A stretch of DNA of 7,510 bases from CAZIWJ01 sp964542855 (GCA_964542855.1 CAZIWJ010000181.1:1-7510), one strand, 5' to 3'. Counted from the first letter of the stretch, positions 1 through 6,592 are shown. Made by a program: numbers and translations. Notes: generated by a model from the letters alone, not told the origin.

Positions 1-264
1 TCAACCGCATACGAACGAATAAAGCGGGGAGTGGAACAGGAGGGGTTTGGCCTAATGATGGAATATACCCGGCAAAATCGTACGGTACACTTTTACGTGT
101 TGGAAAACAATAGTAAACCCGAAGGACTGATTGGTTTGGTGCAACAGCCTGGAGAACTAATACTGATAGACGTTGAAGGCTTCGCCGATTTGCGTTATCT
201 TGGAAAAATTATAAACTCTGGCTTTTCCGATTTTGCAAACCTGAAACTAAGTACTACAAACTGA
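1..264 (+). CDS. DUF4252 domain protein, 3' part only
   Basis: The reading frame is open from the first base of the window and ends at TGA 262-264, so only the last 87 codons are present and the true start lies upstream. A GTG at 31 is in frame but is not needed as a start, because the codons before it are also coding (S-T-A-Y-E-R-I-K-R-G). The visible part has alternating charged and hydrophobic strands (FYVLEN, LIGLVQQ, ELILIDVEGFADL) ending in a helix. This matches my memory of the C-terminal half of DUF4252, a family of small secreted or envelope proteins common in Bacteroidota with no established function. The N-terminal signal peptide expected for the family is outside the window. The ABC ATPase starts one base after the stop, so the two are probably co-transcribed. 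The family call is moderately sure; the function is unknown. Confidence 0.7.
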   Translation, partial: STAYERIKRGVEQEGFGLMMEYTRQNRTVHFYVLENNSKPEGLIGLVQQPGELILIDVEGFADLRYLGKIINSGFSDFANLKLSTTN

Positions 265-265
265 T

Positions 266-1165
266 TTGGAACCCATACTGCATATTGATAACCTAACCAA
301 GCGATTTGGCCGGATCACCGCTGTAAATCAATTGTCGCTTACTGTTAATCCCGGAGAAGTTTTCGGGCTTCTTGGACCAAACGGAAGCGGTAAAACCACC
401 ACGCTGGGTATTATTCTGGGAGTGATTACGCCTACCTCCGGAACTTATTCCTGGTTTGGTAGGGAGGCCCGGGCTAACCAGCGTAAACAAGTCGGGGCTA
501 TTCTCGAGAACCCTATTTTCTATCCTTACATGAGTGGCAAACAGAACCTTGAAATAGTGGCCACGATTAAAGAGGTAAATCTCAACCGTATTCCGGAGGT
601 ACTGAACCAGGTAGGGCTGGCCGAAAGGGCAAAGGATAAATTTAAAACCTATTCGCTGGGTATGAAGCAACGGCTGGCCATTGCTTCTGCGCTCATTGCC
701 AACCCACAGGTATTAATTTTCGATGAGCCTACCAACGGGCTTGACCCTCAGGGTATTGCTGAAATACGGAATTTAATTACTACCATTGCCGCACAGGGCA
801 AAACCATTATCCTGGCCAGTCACCTGCTCGACGAAGTACAGAAAGTCTGCTCTCACTTTGCTGTTATGCAGCAGGGTAAAATGCTTCATTCCGGTAGTGT
901 GAATGCTTCGTTAGGCGGGGTAACTACCGTCGAGGTAGCTGCCAGCGATATGCAGGGATTACAAAAACAAATTGAAGGCTTCGGCAGAACCAGGCAGGTG
1001 AATAAAGAAAACGGGATGCTGGAGGTTCAGTTGGAAGAAGGCGTAAGTAGTTACGACCTGAACCAGCACCTGGTTAAAGAAGGTGTTGTGGTTTCGCACC
1101 TGGTAACCCGCACCAAGAGCCTCGAGAAACAATTTCTTGAAATTTTAAGCGAGCAAAATGGGTAG
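266..1165 (+). CDS. ABC transporter ATP-binding protein (BcrA/CcmA-like)
   Basis: This 299-residue ATPase would power the membrane protein encoded next to it. Visible motifs in order are Walker A GPNGSGKT (37-44), the Q-loop region ILENP (79-83), the signature YSLGMKQRL (129-137), Walker B VLIFDEP (149-155), D-loop GLD (158-160) and the switch histidine H186 in LASHLLDE. The usual Q-loop glutamine is a glutamate (E81), as I recall for ATPases of the bacitracin-export BcrA type. Residues after about 215 form the extra C-terminal domain of this subgroup. The start is TTG at 266: an in-frame stop lies at 248-250, no ATG or GTG falls between, and the conserved N-terminal strand begins right after the TTG. 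It follows the DUF4252 stop by one base and overlaps the permease by 8 bases. The substrate cannot be told; drug, peptide or lipid export, or gliding-type envelope functions, are all possible. Confidence 0.93.
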   Translation: MEPILHIDNLTKRFGRITAVNQLSLTVNPGEVFGLLGPNGSGKTTTLGIILGVITPTSGTYSWFGREARANQRKQVGAILENPIFYPYMSGKQNLEIVATIKEVNLNRIPEVLNQVGLAERAKDKFKTYSLGMKQRLAIASALIANPQVLIFDEPTNGLDPQGIAEIRNLITTIAAQGKTIILASHLLDEVQKVCSHFAVMQQGKMLHSGSVNASLGGVTTVEVAASDMQGLQKQIEGFGRTRQVNKENGMLEVQLEEGVSSYDLNQHLVKEGVVVSHLVTRTKSLEKQFLEILSEQNG

Positions 1166-1964
1166 ATTACTAAAACTCGAATGGCTGAAACTGAAACGAT
1201 ACCGGGCATTCTGGGTAATCAGTATCCTCTACTTCGGTTTACTGGGAATTGTTTGTTCCAGCGGTAAAGTATTACTGGATTATATAGCCGAAACAGGAGG
1301 GGAAATTCAGGGAGTTAACCCCGGTATTTTACCGATTTATGACTTTCCTGATCTTTGGCAAAACCTCACCTTCGTTGCCATGTGGATGAAGCCGTTGCTG
1401 GCTTTCATTGTTATTTTGTCGCTCACGAATGAATACAGCTATAAAACGTTCCGTCAGAATATTATCGATGGGCTTAGTAAAAATGAGTTCCTTCTAAGCA
1501 AGCTGTTGTTTATCGGGGTGCTCAGCCTCATCAATATGGTGTTTATACTGGTACTGGGTTTAATTATTGGGTTCTCTTACTCGCCGGTAACTGACATTGA
1601 ATCGGTTGTTACCCTCATGCCTTTTGTTCCGGCTTATTTTCTCAACGTGTTATCTTACCTGGTTTTTGCCTTTCTGTTTGGCTTGTTGATCCGGCGTTCC
1701 GGTTTTGCAATCGTTTTACTGTTTGTTTACAGCTTTTTTGTAGAACCGATTGCCGGTTTAATTCTGGAGCTCAATAATATTCCGGTTCAGCAATATTTAC
1801 CGCTGGAAGTAATTGACAGCCTTATTTCTAATCCTTTTCCCAAGTTCCTGTTTCGGGAAATCCAGGACTATGTAGCTGTTGGCGACGTGCTGATGGTGCT
1901 GCTCTACCTTGTAGTGCTGCTGGGTATTATTTTCCGTATGATAAACCGCAGGGATGTGCTTTAA
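1158..1964 (+). CDS. ABC-2 type transporter permease
   Basis: This 268-residue membrane protein is the likely partner of the ATPase just upstream. About six hydrophobic segments are visible, near residues 17-36, 70-90, 113-140, 155-178, 181-205 and 240-261. A basic amphipathic N-terminus (LKLEWLKLKRYR) precedes the first. The loop after segment 2 (NEYSYKTFRQNIIDGLSKNE, 91-110) matches the pattern in ABC-2 permeases that contacts the ATPase, and the basic C-terminus (NRRDVL) is also typical. Its ATG lies inside the last codons of the ATPase gene, an 8-base overlap that implies translational coupling and a fixed subunit ratio. Nothing in the sequence identifies the substrate. The gene ends 59 bases before the converging lepB gene, with a terminator hairpin between. 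Confidence 0.88.
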   Translation: MGRLLKLEWLKLKRYRAFWVISILYFGLLGIVCSSGKVLLDYIAETGGEIQGVNPGILPIYDFPDLWQNLTFVAMWMKPLLAFIVILSLTNEYSYKTFRQNIIDGLSKNEFLLSKLLFIGVLSLINMVFILVLGLIIGFSYSPVTDIESVVTLMPFVPAYFLNVLSYLVFAFLFGLLIRRSGFAIVLLFVYSFFVEPIAGLILELNNIPVQQYLPLEVIDSLISNPFPKFLFREIQDYVAVGDVLMVLLYLVVLLGIIFRMINRRDVL

Positions 1965-1993
1965 TGCTGCTGAATAGCAGAGGAAATTTAGAA

Positions 1994-2014
1994 GGGCGGA
2001 AAATTTTTCCGCCC
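1994..2014. terminator. Bidirectional hairpin terminator between converging genes
   Basis: GGGCGGAAAA (1994-2003) is followed after one T by its exact reverse complement TTTTCCGCCC (2005-2014). In RNA this folds as a six-pair GC stem closed by an A/U-rich loop or by further A-U pairs. It sits between the permease stop (1964) and the lepB stop (2024), so it can serve both strands. There is no strong U-run after the stem on either strand, so termination efficiency is uncertain. A smaller hairpin, CTGCT-GAAT-AGCAG (1967-1980), lies just after the permease stop. Confidence 0.7.
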
Positions 2015-2023
2015 CTGAACTTC

Positions 2024-3130
2024 CTAGTTTATCAGGTCGAAGATACGGTTCCAGCGCACTTTATCAGCTAAACTGCCATAAGGGTCGATTGACATCCAGA
2101 TAAAGAATGCTTTTCCAACGATATGATCGGCGGGCACAAAACCCCAGAAACGGGAATCTAACGAGTCGTGCCGGTTATCTCCCATCATAAAGTAATAATC
2201 CTGGTTGAAGGTATAAGATTCAATCGGGCTGCCGTCGATCAGGATCTGATCTTCCTGCACTTCCACGTCTTCGTGCCCTTCATAATGCTGAATAGCGTAG
2301 CCGTACTTGGCGATGTTGCCTTTATCCAGCGTGATGGTTTCCCCTTTAGAAGGAATGCGCAGCGGGCCGAAGTTATCCACGTTCCATGCATAAGCCGAAC
2401 CGGCGTAGATGTTACTATCGGGGCGGTCTTCCGGTTCAAAATACACGGAAACGTCATCGATGAAGGGCAATGCTTTTAGTTCTTCGGCCGTTTCCGGTTC
2501 AATCCACACGAGGTAGCCGCTACCATCGCTGGCGCCTACGTATTTATTAATGTTGTACCTTTCAAAAACACGCTCGTTAATGCGCTGGCTGGTGCGGATA
2601 AAATGACGGTACTGCACACCTTCCGGGGTATTGAAGGGCTCATTATTAATAAAAACCTGACCCTGTTCCAGTTTCACCACATCGCCCGGTATTGCGATGC
2701 AGCGTTTAATATAGTTCGTTTTTAAATCGGTAGGGTACTCGTGCTCGCTCGGATAGTTAAACACAACCACGTCACCGTTTTCAACCGAAGTAAATCCGGG
2801 TAAACGATACTGGGGCAACTGAATCCAGTCTAAGTAAGAAGGAATGTTGGTTCCCCATATTCGCTGATGGGTAAGCGGCACCTGAAGCAGAGTTTTGGGG
2901 GTGCGGGCCCCGTAGTGCATTTTACTCACGAACAGAAAATCTCCAACCAGCAATGAGTTTTCCATTGAAGGAGTAGGGATGGTAAAAGCTTCCAGGAACA
3001 ACCAGCGGATCAGCGAAGCTGCAATAACAGCAAACACAATGGCATCCAGCCATTCTCTTGCTTTCGATTTTTTAGGGCGGCTTGTTTCCTGTTCCCTTTC
3101 TTTCTTTTTTAAAAATGCAAAATTCGCCAT
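2024..3130 (-). CDS. lepB: Signal peptidase I, Bacteroidota long form
   Basis: This is the membrane serine protease that cuts signal peptides from exported proteins on the outer face of the inner membrane. It has 368 residues. A basic, cytoplasmic N-terminus (KKKEREQ...RPKKSK) leads to one membrane segment at about 29-46. The catalytic serine is S55 in PSMENSLLVGDF. The general-base lysine is K142 in YIKRCIAIPGD, followed by R143. Box E is MGDNRHDSLDSRFWG (316-330). All catalytic elements are present, so it should be active. About 165 residues separate the IPGD and MGDNR boxes, far more than in compact bacterial enzymes; Bacteroidota enzymes are known to be enlarged here. The insert (about 165-300) is rich in aromatic and acidic residues. 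The gene lies 27 bases downstream of dapB, probably in the same transcript, and ends at a terminator. The ATG at 3130 is the only sensible start. Confidence 0.95.
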   Translation of the reverse strand: MANFAFLKKKEREQETSRPKKSKAREWLDAIVFAVIAASLIRWLFLEAFTIPTPSMENSLLVGDFLFVSKMHYGARTPKTLLQVPLTHQRIWGTNIPSYLDWIQLPQYRLPGFTSVENGDVVVFNYPSEHEYPTDLKTNYIKRCIAIPGDVVKLEQGQVFINNEPFNTPEGVQYRHFIRTSQRINERVFERYNINKYVGASDGSGYLVWIEPETAEELKALPFIDDVSVYFEPEDRPDSNIYAGSAYAWNVDNFGPLRIPSKGETITLDKGNIAKYGYAIQHYEGHEDVEVQEDQILIDGSPIESYTFNQDYYFMMGDNRHDSLDSRFWGFVPADHIVGKAFFIWMSIDPYGSLADKVRWNRIFDLIN

Positions 3131-3157
3131 CTTTTCAATTATTAAACTGCCTGCAAG

Positions 3158-3883
3158 TTACAAAACTAAGTAATCATCCATACTTAAAACCCCCGATTTA
3201 TCGGGAATCCATTCGGCTACCATTACAGCTCCCAGGGCAAAACCTTTTCTGCTGTAGGCCTGGTGGGTAATGGTTATCTCATCAATTTCAGAACTGTACT
3301 TTATAGTATGGGTTCCCGGTACATTAGCTTCCCGGTATGCCTGAACGGGAATAGTTTGTTGCTCTATGGTTTCCTGCTGCCCGGTTAGCACCCAGTTCTT
3401 TAACGCAGGGTTGGCCCGGATAATATCATTTACCAGGTGTAAAGCCGTTCCACTGGGTGCATCCTTCTTTTCGGTGTGATGAGTTTCAGAAGCTTCTACC
3501 CGGTAATTCGCAAAATTTTTCATGATATCAGCCAGGTACTTGTTCAGGTGAAAAAACAGGTTTACACCGATACTGAAGTTGGCTGCGTAGAAAAAAGACC
3601 CATCATTCTGACGGCAGTACTCATCTACTTCGGGTTTCTGATCGAGCCAGCCGGTGGTACCGGATAATACGGGGATCTGGTGGTCGATACACCACCGGAT
3701 GTTCTGTACGGCAGCATCGGGTTGGGTAAATTCAATAGCGGCATCAATTTGGCGGGTATCCAATTTATCAAGTGTAGCGACATCGCCCTGATCAATAGCA
3801 GCTACAATGTTGTGGTTCCGCTCTTTGGCTATTCCTTCAATGACCTTTCCCATTTTACCGTAGCCCAGTAGGAGAATATTCAT
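3158..3883 (-). CDS. dapB: 4-hydroxy-tetrahydrodipicolinate reductase
   Basis: DapB reduces 4-hydroxy-tetrahydrodipicolinate with NAD(P)H in the cytoplasm, a step towards diaminopimelate (for peptidoglycan) and lysine. The 241-residue protein starts with the nucleotide-binding loop GYGKMG (7-12). Next come SGTTG (74-78), the NFSIGVNLF segment (102-110), and the family signature ETHHTEKKDAPSGTA (133-147). By alignment in my head with the E. coli enzyme, H135/H136 and K139 are the catalytic histidine pair and lysine. It is shorter than the roughly 273-residue E. coli enzyme, as is usual in Bacteroidota, with the loss mostly between residues 25 and 45. The ATG at 3883 lies directly before the dinucleotide-binding strand MNILLLGYG, so the start is secure. 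An 86-base gap separates it from the DUF5683 gene upstream, and 27 bases separate it from lepB. Confidence 0.96.
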   Translation of the reverse strand: MNILLLGYGKMGKVIEGIAKERNHNIVAAIDQGDVATLDKLDTRQIDAAIEFTQPDAAVQNIRWCIDHQIPVLSGTTGWLDQKPEVDEYCRQNDGSFFYAANFSIGVNLFFHLNKYLADIMKNFANYRVEASETHHTEKKDAPSGTALHLVNDIIRANPALKNWVLTGQQETIEQQTIPVQAYREANVPGTHTIKYSSEIDEITITHQAYSRKGFALGAVMVAEWIPDKSGVLSMDDYLVL

Positions 3884-3969
3884 ATTTAATTAGTTTTCCT
3901 GTTAGAAATTATTTCGATGCACCCGCTACAATGAATTGTTGGTCGTGGCCCGGTGCTTCCTGTTACAAA

Positions 3970-4605
3970 TTAAAAGGTTAAAATTAATGAAACGCCAGGC
4001 GCTGCATTTCCGGAGGCAGAAAGGGGGTAAGCGAAAGAAGGTTCAATCTTCATACTGAGTTCAGGGTTCACGTCGAATTCGCGCAAGTGGGCAAACACAT
4101 TGGCATCAGCAATATTGGCCAGGTATAACCCGGCCAGTAAAATATACATAAAATCGCGGTTTCGGCGGTAAATCTGCACCCTTCGGAGCAGCCGCTGCTC
4201 GTTGTCACCCCCATTAATTTCACCTAGCGGGTTATTTTCTGGAAGCTGTTGCTGCACGGCAAAAAGTGCGGCCCGGTTAACCTGCCACAGCCGGTGATTG
4301 TAATTAGCAAAATAGCCCAGCGCCACGCCGGTACCATAAATAATGGGTATGTGCCAGTAATCGCCGTTGTAAGCCTGCCCCAGCCCCGGAAGAACCATGG
4401 AATAAAACGTGGCTTTCCTCGGATCGTGGGTATCCTTACTAATAAAACTAACCGTGTCGGGAGCTACCTGTCCGGGCTGGCCTACACCAATGGGCAGGCT
4501 GCTTTCGGGAATGGTATCGGTAAGAGTTTTTCCGGGATTGGTAACCTGGCCAAGGCAGCATGTACTCACTGCCAGCAGCATACACCATGCTTGCAGAAAG
4601 CGCAT
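3970..4605 (-). CDS. DUF5683 domain envelope protein, function unknown
   Basis: The protein has 211 residues. An N-terminal signal sequence is visible (hydrophobic stretch about 5-18, then CCLGQ), with cleavage probably near residue 19. The double cysteine does not form a good lipobox. A low-complexity Pro/Gly/Thr linker (about 20-60) follows. The conserved core starts with DPRKATFYSMVLPGLGQAYN (61-80) and an aliphatic segment (about 86-100). A second conserved block runs from YRRNRDF (146-152) through a hydrophobic helix to NIADANVFAHLREFDVN (164-180). This pattern is what I associate with DUF5683, a Bacteroidota family of unknown role. The C-terminus (GVSLILTF) resembles a final beta strand ending in phenylalanine. 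Its ATG overlaps the parB stop by one base (TAATG), so it is translationally coupled to a partition gene. Function is not known; a link between envelope and chromosome partition is only inferred from gene order. Confidence 0.85.
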   Translation of the reverse strand: MRFLQAWCMLLAVSTCCLGQVTNPGKTLTDTIPESSLPIGVGQPGQVAPDTVSFISKDTHDPRKATFYSMVLPGLGQAYNGDYWHIPIIYGTGVALGYFANYNHRLWQVNRAALFAVQQQLPENNPLGEINGGDNEQRLLRRVQIYRRNRDFMYILLAGLYLANIADANVFAHLREFDVNPELSMKIEPSFAYPLSASGNAAPGVSLILTF

Positions 4606-5507
4606 TACATGTTTAGTAATTCGAGAATTCGGTTTAAATCGTCAGTAGACACAAAAGGAATGCGGATTTCACCCTTTTCTTTCTGGTTGTTTTTTACCTG
4701 CACGCGGGTACCAAAGTGCGAGGAAAGCTGATTTTGCAGTTGCTTAATTTCCGGCGATGTTTCTTCTGCTTTTGGCTTTTCCTTACCGGCTGCTGCCCCG
4801 GTTACAAAGTCGCGTACCATGGCTTCCACTTTTCTTACCGAAAGGTCATCTTTCAAAATGGCGTTGAAGATGTGCAACTGCTTATCTACATCCTCCATGT
4901 TAATCAGTGCCCGGGCATGGCCCATAGTAATGCGCTTGTCGCGCAGGGCAATTTGAATATTAGGAGGGAGTTTGAGCAAGCGAAGGTAGTTATTAACCGT
5001 TGAGCGGTTCTTTCCTACGCGTTCGCCCAGTTCATCCTGCTTTAGGCTACATTCAGTAATGAGCCGCTGGTAACTGAGCGAAATTTCAATCGGGTTCAGG
5101 TTTTCTCGCTGAATGTTTTCAATCAGCGCCATTTCCAGCATTTGCTGGTCGTTGGCTTTACGTACAAAAGCAGGAATGGTATCGAGGCCGGCAATTTTAG
5201 AGGCCTGTACCCGCCTTTCACCGGCAATTAACTGGAACGAATCGCTTCCCAGCGAGCGCACGGTGATGGGCTGGATGATTCCCTGGGTTCGGATGGAATC
5301 GGCCAGGTCGTGCAGTTGTTCCTGGTCGAAATTGGTTCGGGGCTGAAACGGGTTCACCTCGATGTTCTCGAGAGGGATTTCACTAACCGAACTAAATTCT
5401 TTAGCCTTATCTTCCTGTACCCCTACATCAGAATCAGACAGGAGTGCCCCCAGTCCTCTTCCCAGTGCTTTTTTCTTTTTTGATTTATTGCTGTTTGTTG
5501 TATCCAT
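4605..5507 (-). CDS. parB: Chromosome partitioning protein ParB/Spo0J
   Basis: ParB binds parS sites near the origin, spreads as a CTP-dependent clamp and works with ParA to segregate the chromosome. The 300-residue protein has a lysine-rich N-terminus followed by ALGRGLGALLSD (14-25), the conserved tail that in this family contacts ParA. The CTP-binding/ParB-N domain has NPFQPR (52-57), GERR (96-99) and ENIQRENLNPIE (130-141). A helix-turn-helix lies at about 154-176 (LKQDELGERVGKNRSTVNNY). A linker rich in A, K and E (235-252) leads to a C-terminal dimerisation domain (about 253-300). All key motifs are intact. The ATG overlaps the parA stop by one base, and the stop overlaps the DUF5683 start by one base. 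The full chromosomal form and housekeeping neighbours argue for the chromosomal rather than a plasmid system. Confidence 0.96.
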   Translation of the reverse strand: MDTTNSNKSKKKKALGRGLGALLSDSDVGVQEDKAKEFSSVSEIPLENIEVNPFQPRTNFDQEQLHDLADSIRTQGIIQPITVRSLGSDSFQLIAGERRVQASKIAGLDTIPAFVRKANDQQMLEMALIENIQRENLNPIEISLSYQRLITECSLKQDELGERVGKNRSTVNNYLRLLKLPPNIQIALRDKRITMGHARALINMEDVDKQLHIFNAILKDDLSVRKVEAMVRDFVTGAAAGKEKPKAEETSPEIKQLQNQLSSHFGTRVQVKNNQKEKGEIRIPFVSTDDLNRILELLNM

Positions 5508-6283
5508 TATGTTTTTGCTAAACCATTTTTTTCGAGTATTTCATGGGCAAGGGTCAGGTAACTTTGCGCCCCCTTGCTGTTGGCATCGTGCACGATGACC
5601 GGGAGGCCGAAACTGGGCGATTCGCCCAGCTTAATATTCCGGGGAATAATTGTTTTAAATACCATGTGCTGAAAGTGCGACATTACTTCCTCCACCACCT
5701 GGTTCGATAGCCTGAGCCGTACATCGTACATCGTAAGCAGAATACCTTCAATGGTAAGTTTACGGTTTAATCTCGACTGGATGATTTTAATAGTATTTAG
5801 TAATTTGCCTAATCCTTCCAGGGCGTAATATTCGCACTGTACCGGTATGATCACCGAATCGGCGGCGGTTAAGGCGTTAATGGTAATTAAACCCAGCGAA
5901 GGGGAACAATCTATAATTACAAAATCATATTTATCCCGTACGTTTCCCAGTACCTTTCGCATTTTCTCCTCCCGGTTGTCGAGGTTTACCATCTCCACCT
6001 CAGCTCCTACCAGGTCGATGTGGGAAGGCAGCAGTTCGAGGTAATCGATTTCGGTTTTAACAATGCTACCGTCGATCGGCACTTCATCGACCATCGATTC
6101 GTAAATACTATATTCAATTTCCTTGGGGTTAATACCCATTCCTGAAGTAGAGTTTGCCTGCGGGTCTGCATCTATTACCAGTGTTTTTAGTTCGAGTGCG
6201 GCCAGGCTTGCCGCCAGGTTAATGGCACTGGTTGTTTTACCAACCCCTCCTTTCTGGTTTGCAATGGCTATTACTTTCCCCAT
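5507..6283 (-). CDS. parA: Chromosome partitioning ATPase ParA/Soj
   Basis: ParA is a dimerising ATPase that binds DNA non-specifically on the nucleoid and drives movement of ParB-parS complexes. The 258-residue length is typical of chromosomal Soj-like proteins without an N-terminal DNA-binding domain. Visible motifs are the deviant Walker A KGGVGKTT (11-18) with signature lysine K11, motif A' DADPQAN (38-44), and Walker B FVIIDCSP (121-128). Family-typical blocks PVQCEYYALEGL (147-158) and TIIPRNIKLGESPSFGLPV (211-229) also appear. The start at 6283 gives the canonical N-terminus MGKVIAIANQKGG. It is the first gene of the five-gene minus-strand block and overlaps parB by one base. A 309-base non-coding stretch lies upstream, where a candidate promoter is noted separately. 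Confidence 0.97.
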   Translation of the reverse strand: MGKVIAIANQKGGVGKTTSAINLAASLAALELKTLVIDADPQANSTSGMGINPKEIEYSIYESMVDEVPIDGSIVKTEIDYLELLPSHIDLVGAEVEMVNLDNREEKMRKVLGNVRDKYDFVIIDCSPSLGLITINALTAADSVIIPVQCEYYALEGLGKLLNTIKIIQSRLNRKLTIEGILLTMYDVRLRLSNQVVEEVMSHFQHMVFKTIIPRNIKLGESPSFGLPVIVHDANSKGAQSYLTLAHEILEKNGLAKT

Positions 6284-6503
6284 TATGTTATGATAATTTT
6301 CATTTGGTAGTTAAGTAGTATGTGATTGGATAGCAAGCAGTATCGTCTGGTTCAATATTAAAAAGACCAATATAACTAATTGAACCCATGTTAGAAAAAC
6401 AATCTGAATTTCCGATCTGACCGGAAAAAATACACACTCACTACTGCAGCAGCCAGTGGCAGCTAAATAACGGTAAGCAACACTGGTTTCCTTCATTTGT
6501 TAG

Positions 6504-6534
6504 CAAATATAGAACTTTGCCACTGAAGTTCAGC
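6504..6534 (-). promoter_or_regulatory. Candidate promoter for the parA block
   Basis: Read on the minus strand, TATATTTG (6511-6504) matches the Bacteroidota -7 consensus TAnnTTTG exactly. Nineteen bases upstream, at the expected -33 place, the sequence is GCTG (6534-6531), which matches TTTG only in part. Transcription would start near 6497, over 210 bases before the parA ATG. A second, imperfect -7 element (TAATATTG, 6360-6353) lies closer to parA but has no -33 partner. The element overlaps a small hairpin (6495-6508). Confidence 0.4.
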
Positions 6535-6536
6535 CT

Positions 6537-6567
6537 TTTGGGTATGCATTTATATTTTCTACCTTTG
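6537..6567 (+). promoter_or_regulatory. Bacteroidota-type promoter of the PfkB kinase gene
   Basis: TTTG at 6537-6540 and TACCTTTG at 6560-6567 are separated by 19 bases. This matches both halves and the spacing of the Bacteroidota housekeeping sigma consensus (TTTG, 19-21 bases, TAnnTTTG). The transcript would start around 6573, leaving a leader of about 20 bases. That leader is A/T-rich (ATAAAATCAATTCT) before the ATG, without a Shine-Dalgarno sequence, as is common in this phylum. Confidence 0.75.
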
Positions 6568-6592
6568 CGGCTTAACTTATAAAATCAATTCT

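Larger units (their letters stand above)
6284..6592. other. Divergent intergenic region between parA and the PfkB kinase
   Basis: These 309 bases are AT-rich and carry no gene I can support. They hold a good + strand promoter (6537-6567) and a weaker minus-strand promoter candidate (6504-6534). A short hairpin ATTTG-TTAG-CAAAT (6495-6508) is present. An 8-base inverted pair, CAGTGGCA (6454-6461) and TGCCACTG (6518-6525), brackets the minus-strand promoter candidate. A 61-codon minus-strand frame (6311-6496) contains one hydrophobic stretch but resembles nothing I know. If the minus-strand promoter is real, parA has an untranslated leader of roughly 210 bases. No tRNA-like or riboswitch-like structure was recognised, and no parS-like palindrome was seen. 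Confidence 0.6.

Noticed and set aside
293..670. 125-codon minus-strand frame
   Set aside because: It lies fully inside the ABC ATPase gene on the other strand, whose motifs are clear. Its translation has no recognisable domain.
2371..2390. TTATCCACGTTCCATG, a possible parS-like site
   Set aside because: It shares only the CACGT core with the consensus TGTTTCACGTGAAACA and the arms do not pair. No canonical parS was seen by eye anywhere in the window, although a parAB locus is present.
2168..2479. 103-codon plus-strand frame
   Set aside because: It is antisense to the lepB insertion region and shows no domain or start signal.
3884..3969. Possible separate promoter or terminator in the 86-base gap before dapB
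   Set aside because: Only a near-match to a -7 element at the edge (CAAATTAA on the + strand, 3966-3973) and a trivial 5-base inverted repeat (ACAAT/ATTGT, 3928-3939) were seen. No full promoter or GC-rich hairpin is present.
4249..4731. 160-codon plus-strand frame
   Set aside because: It is antisense to the DUF5683 gene and the end of parB, both well supported. Its length is explained by the open antisense frame.
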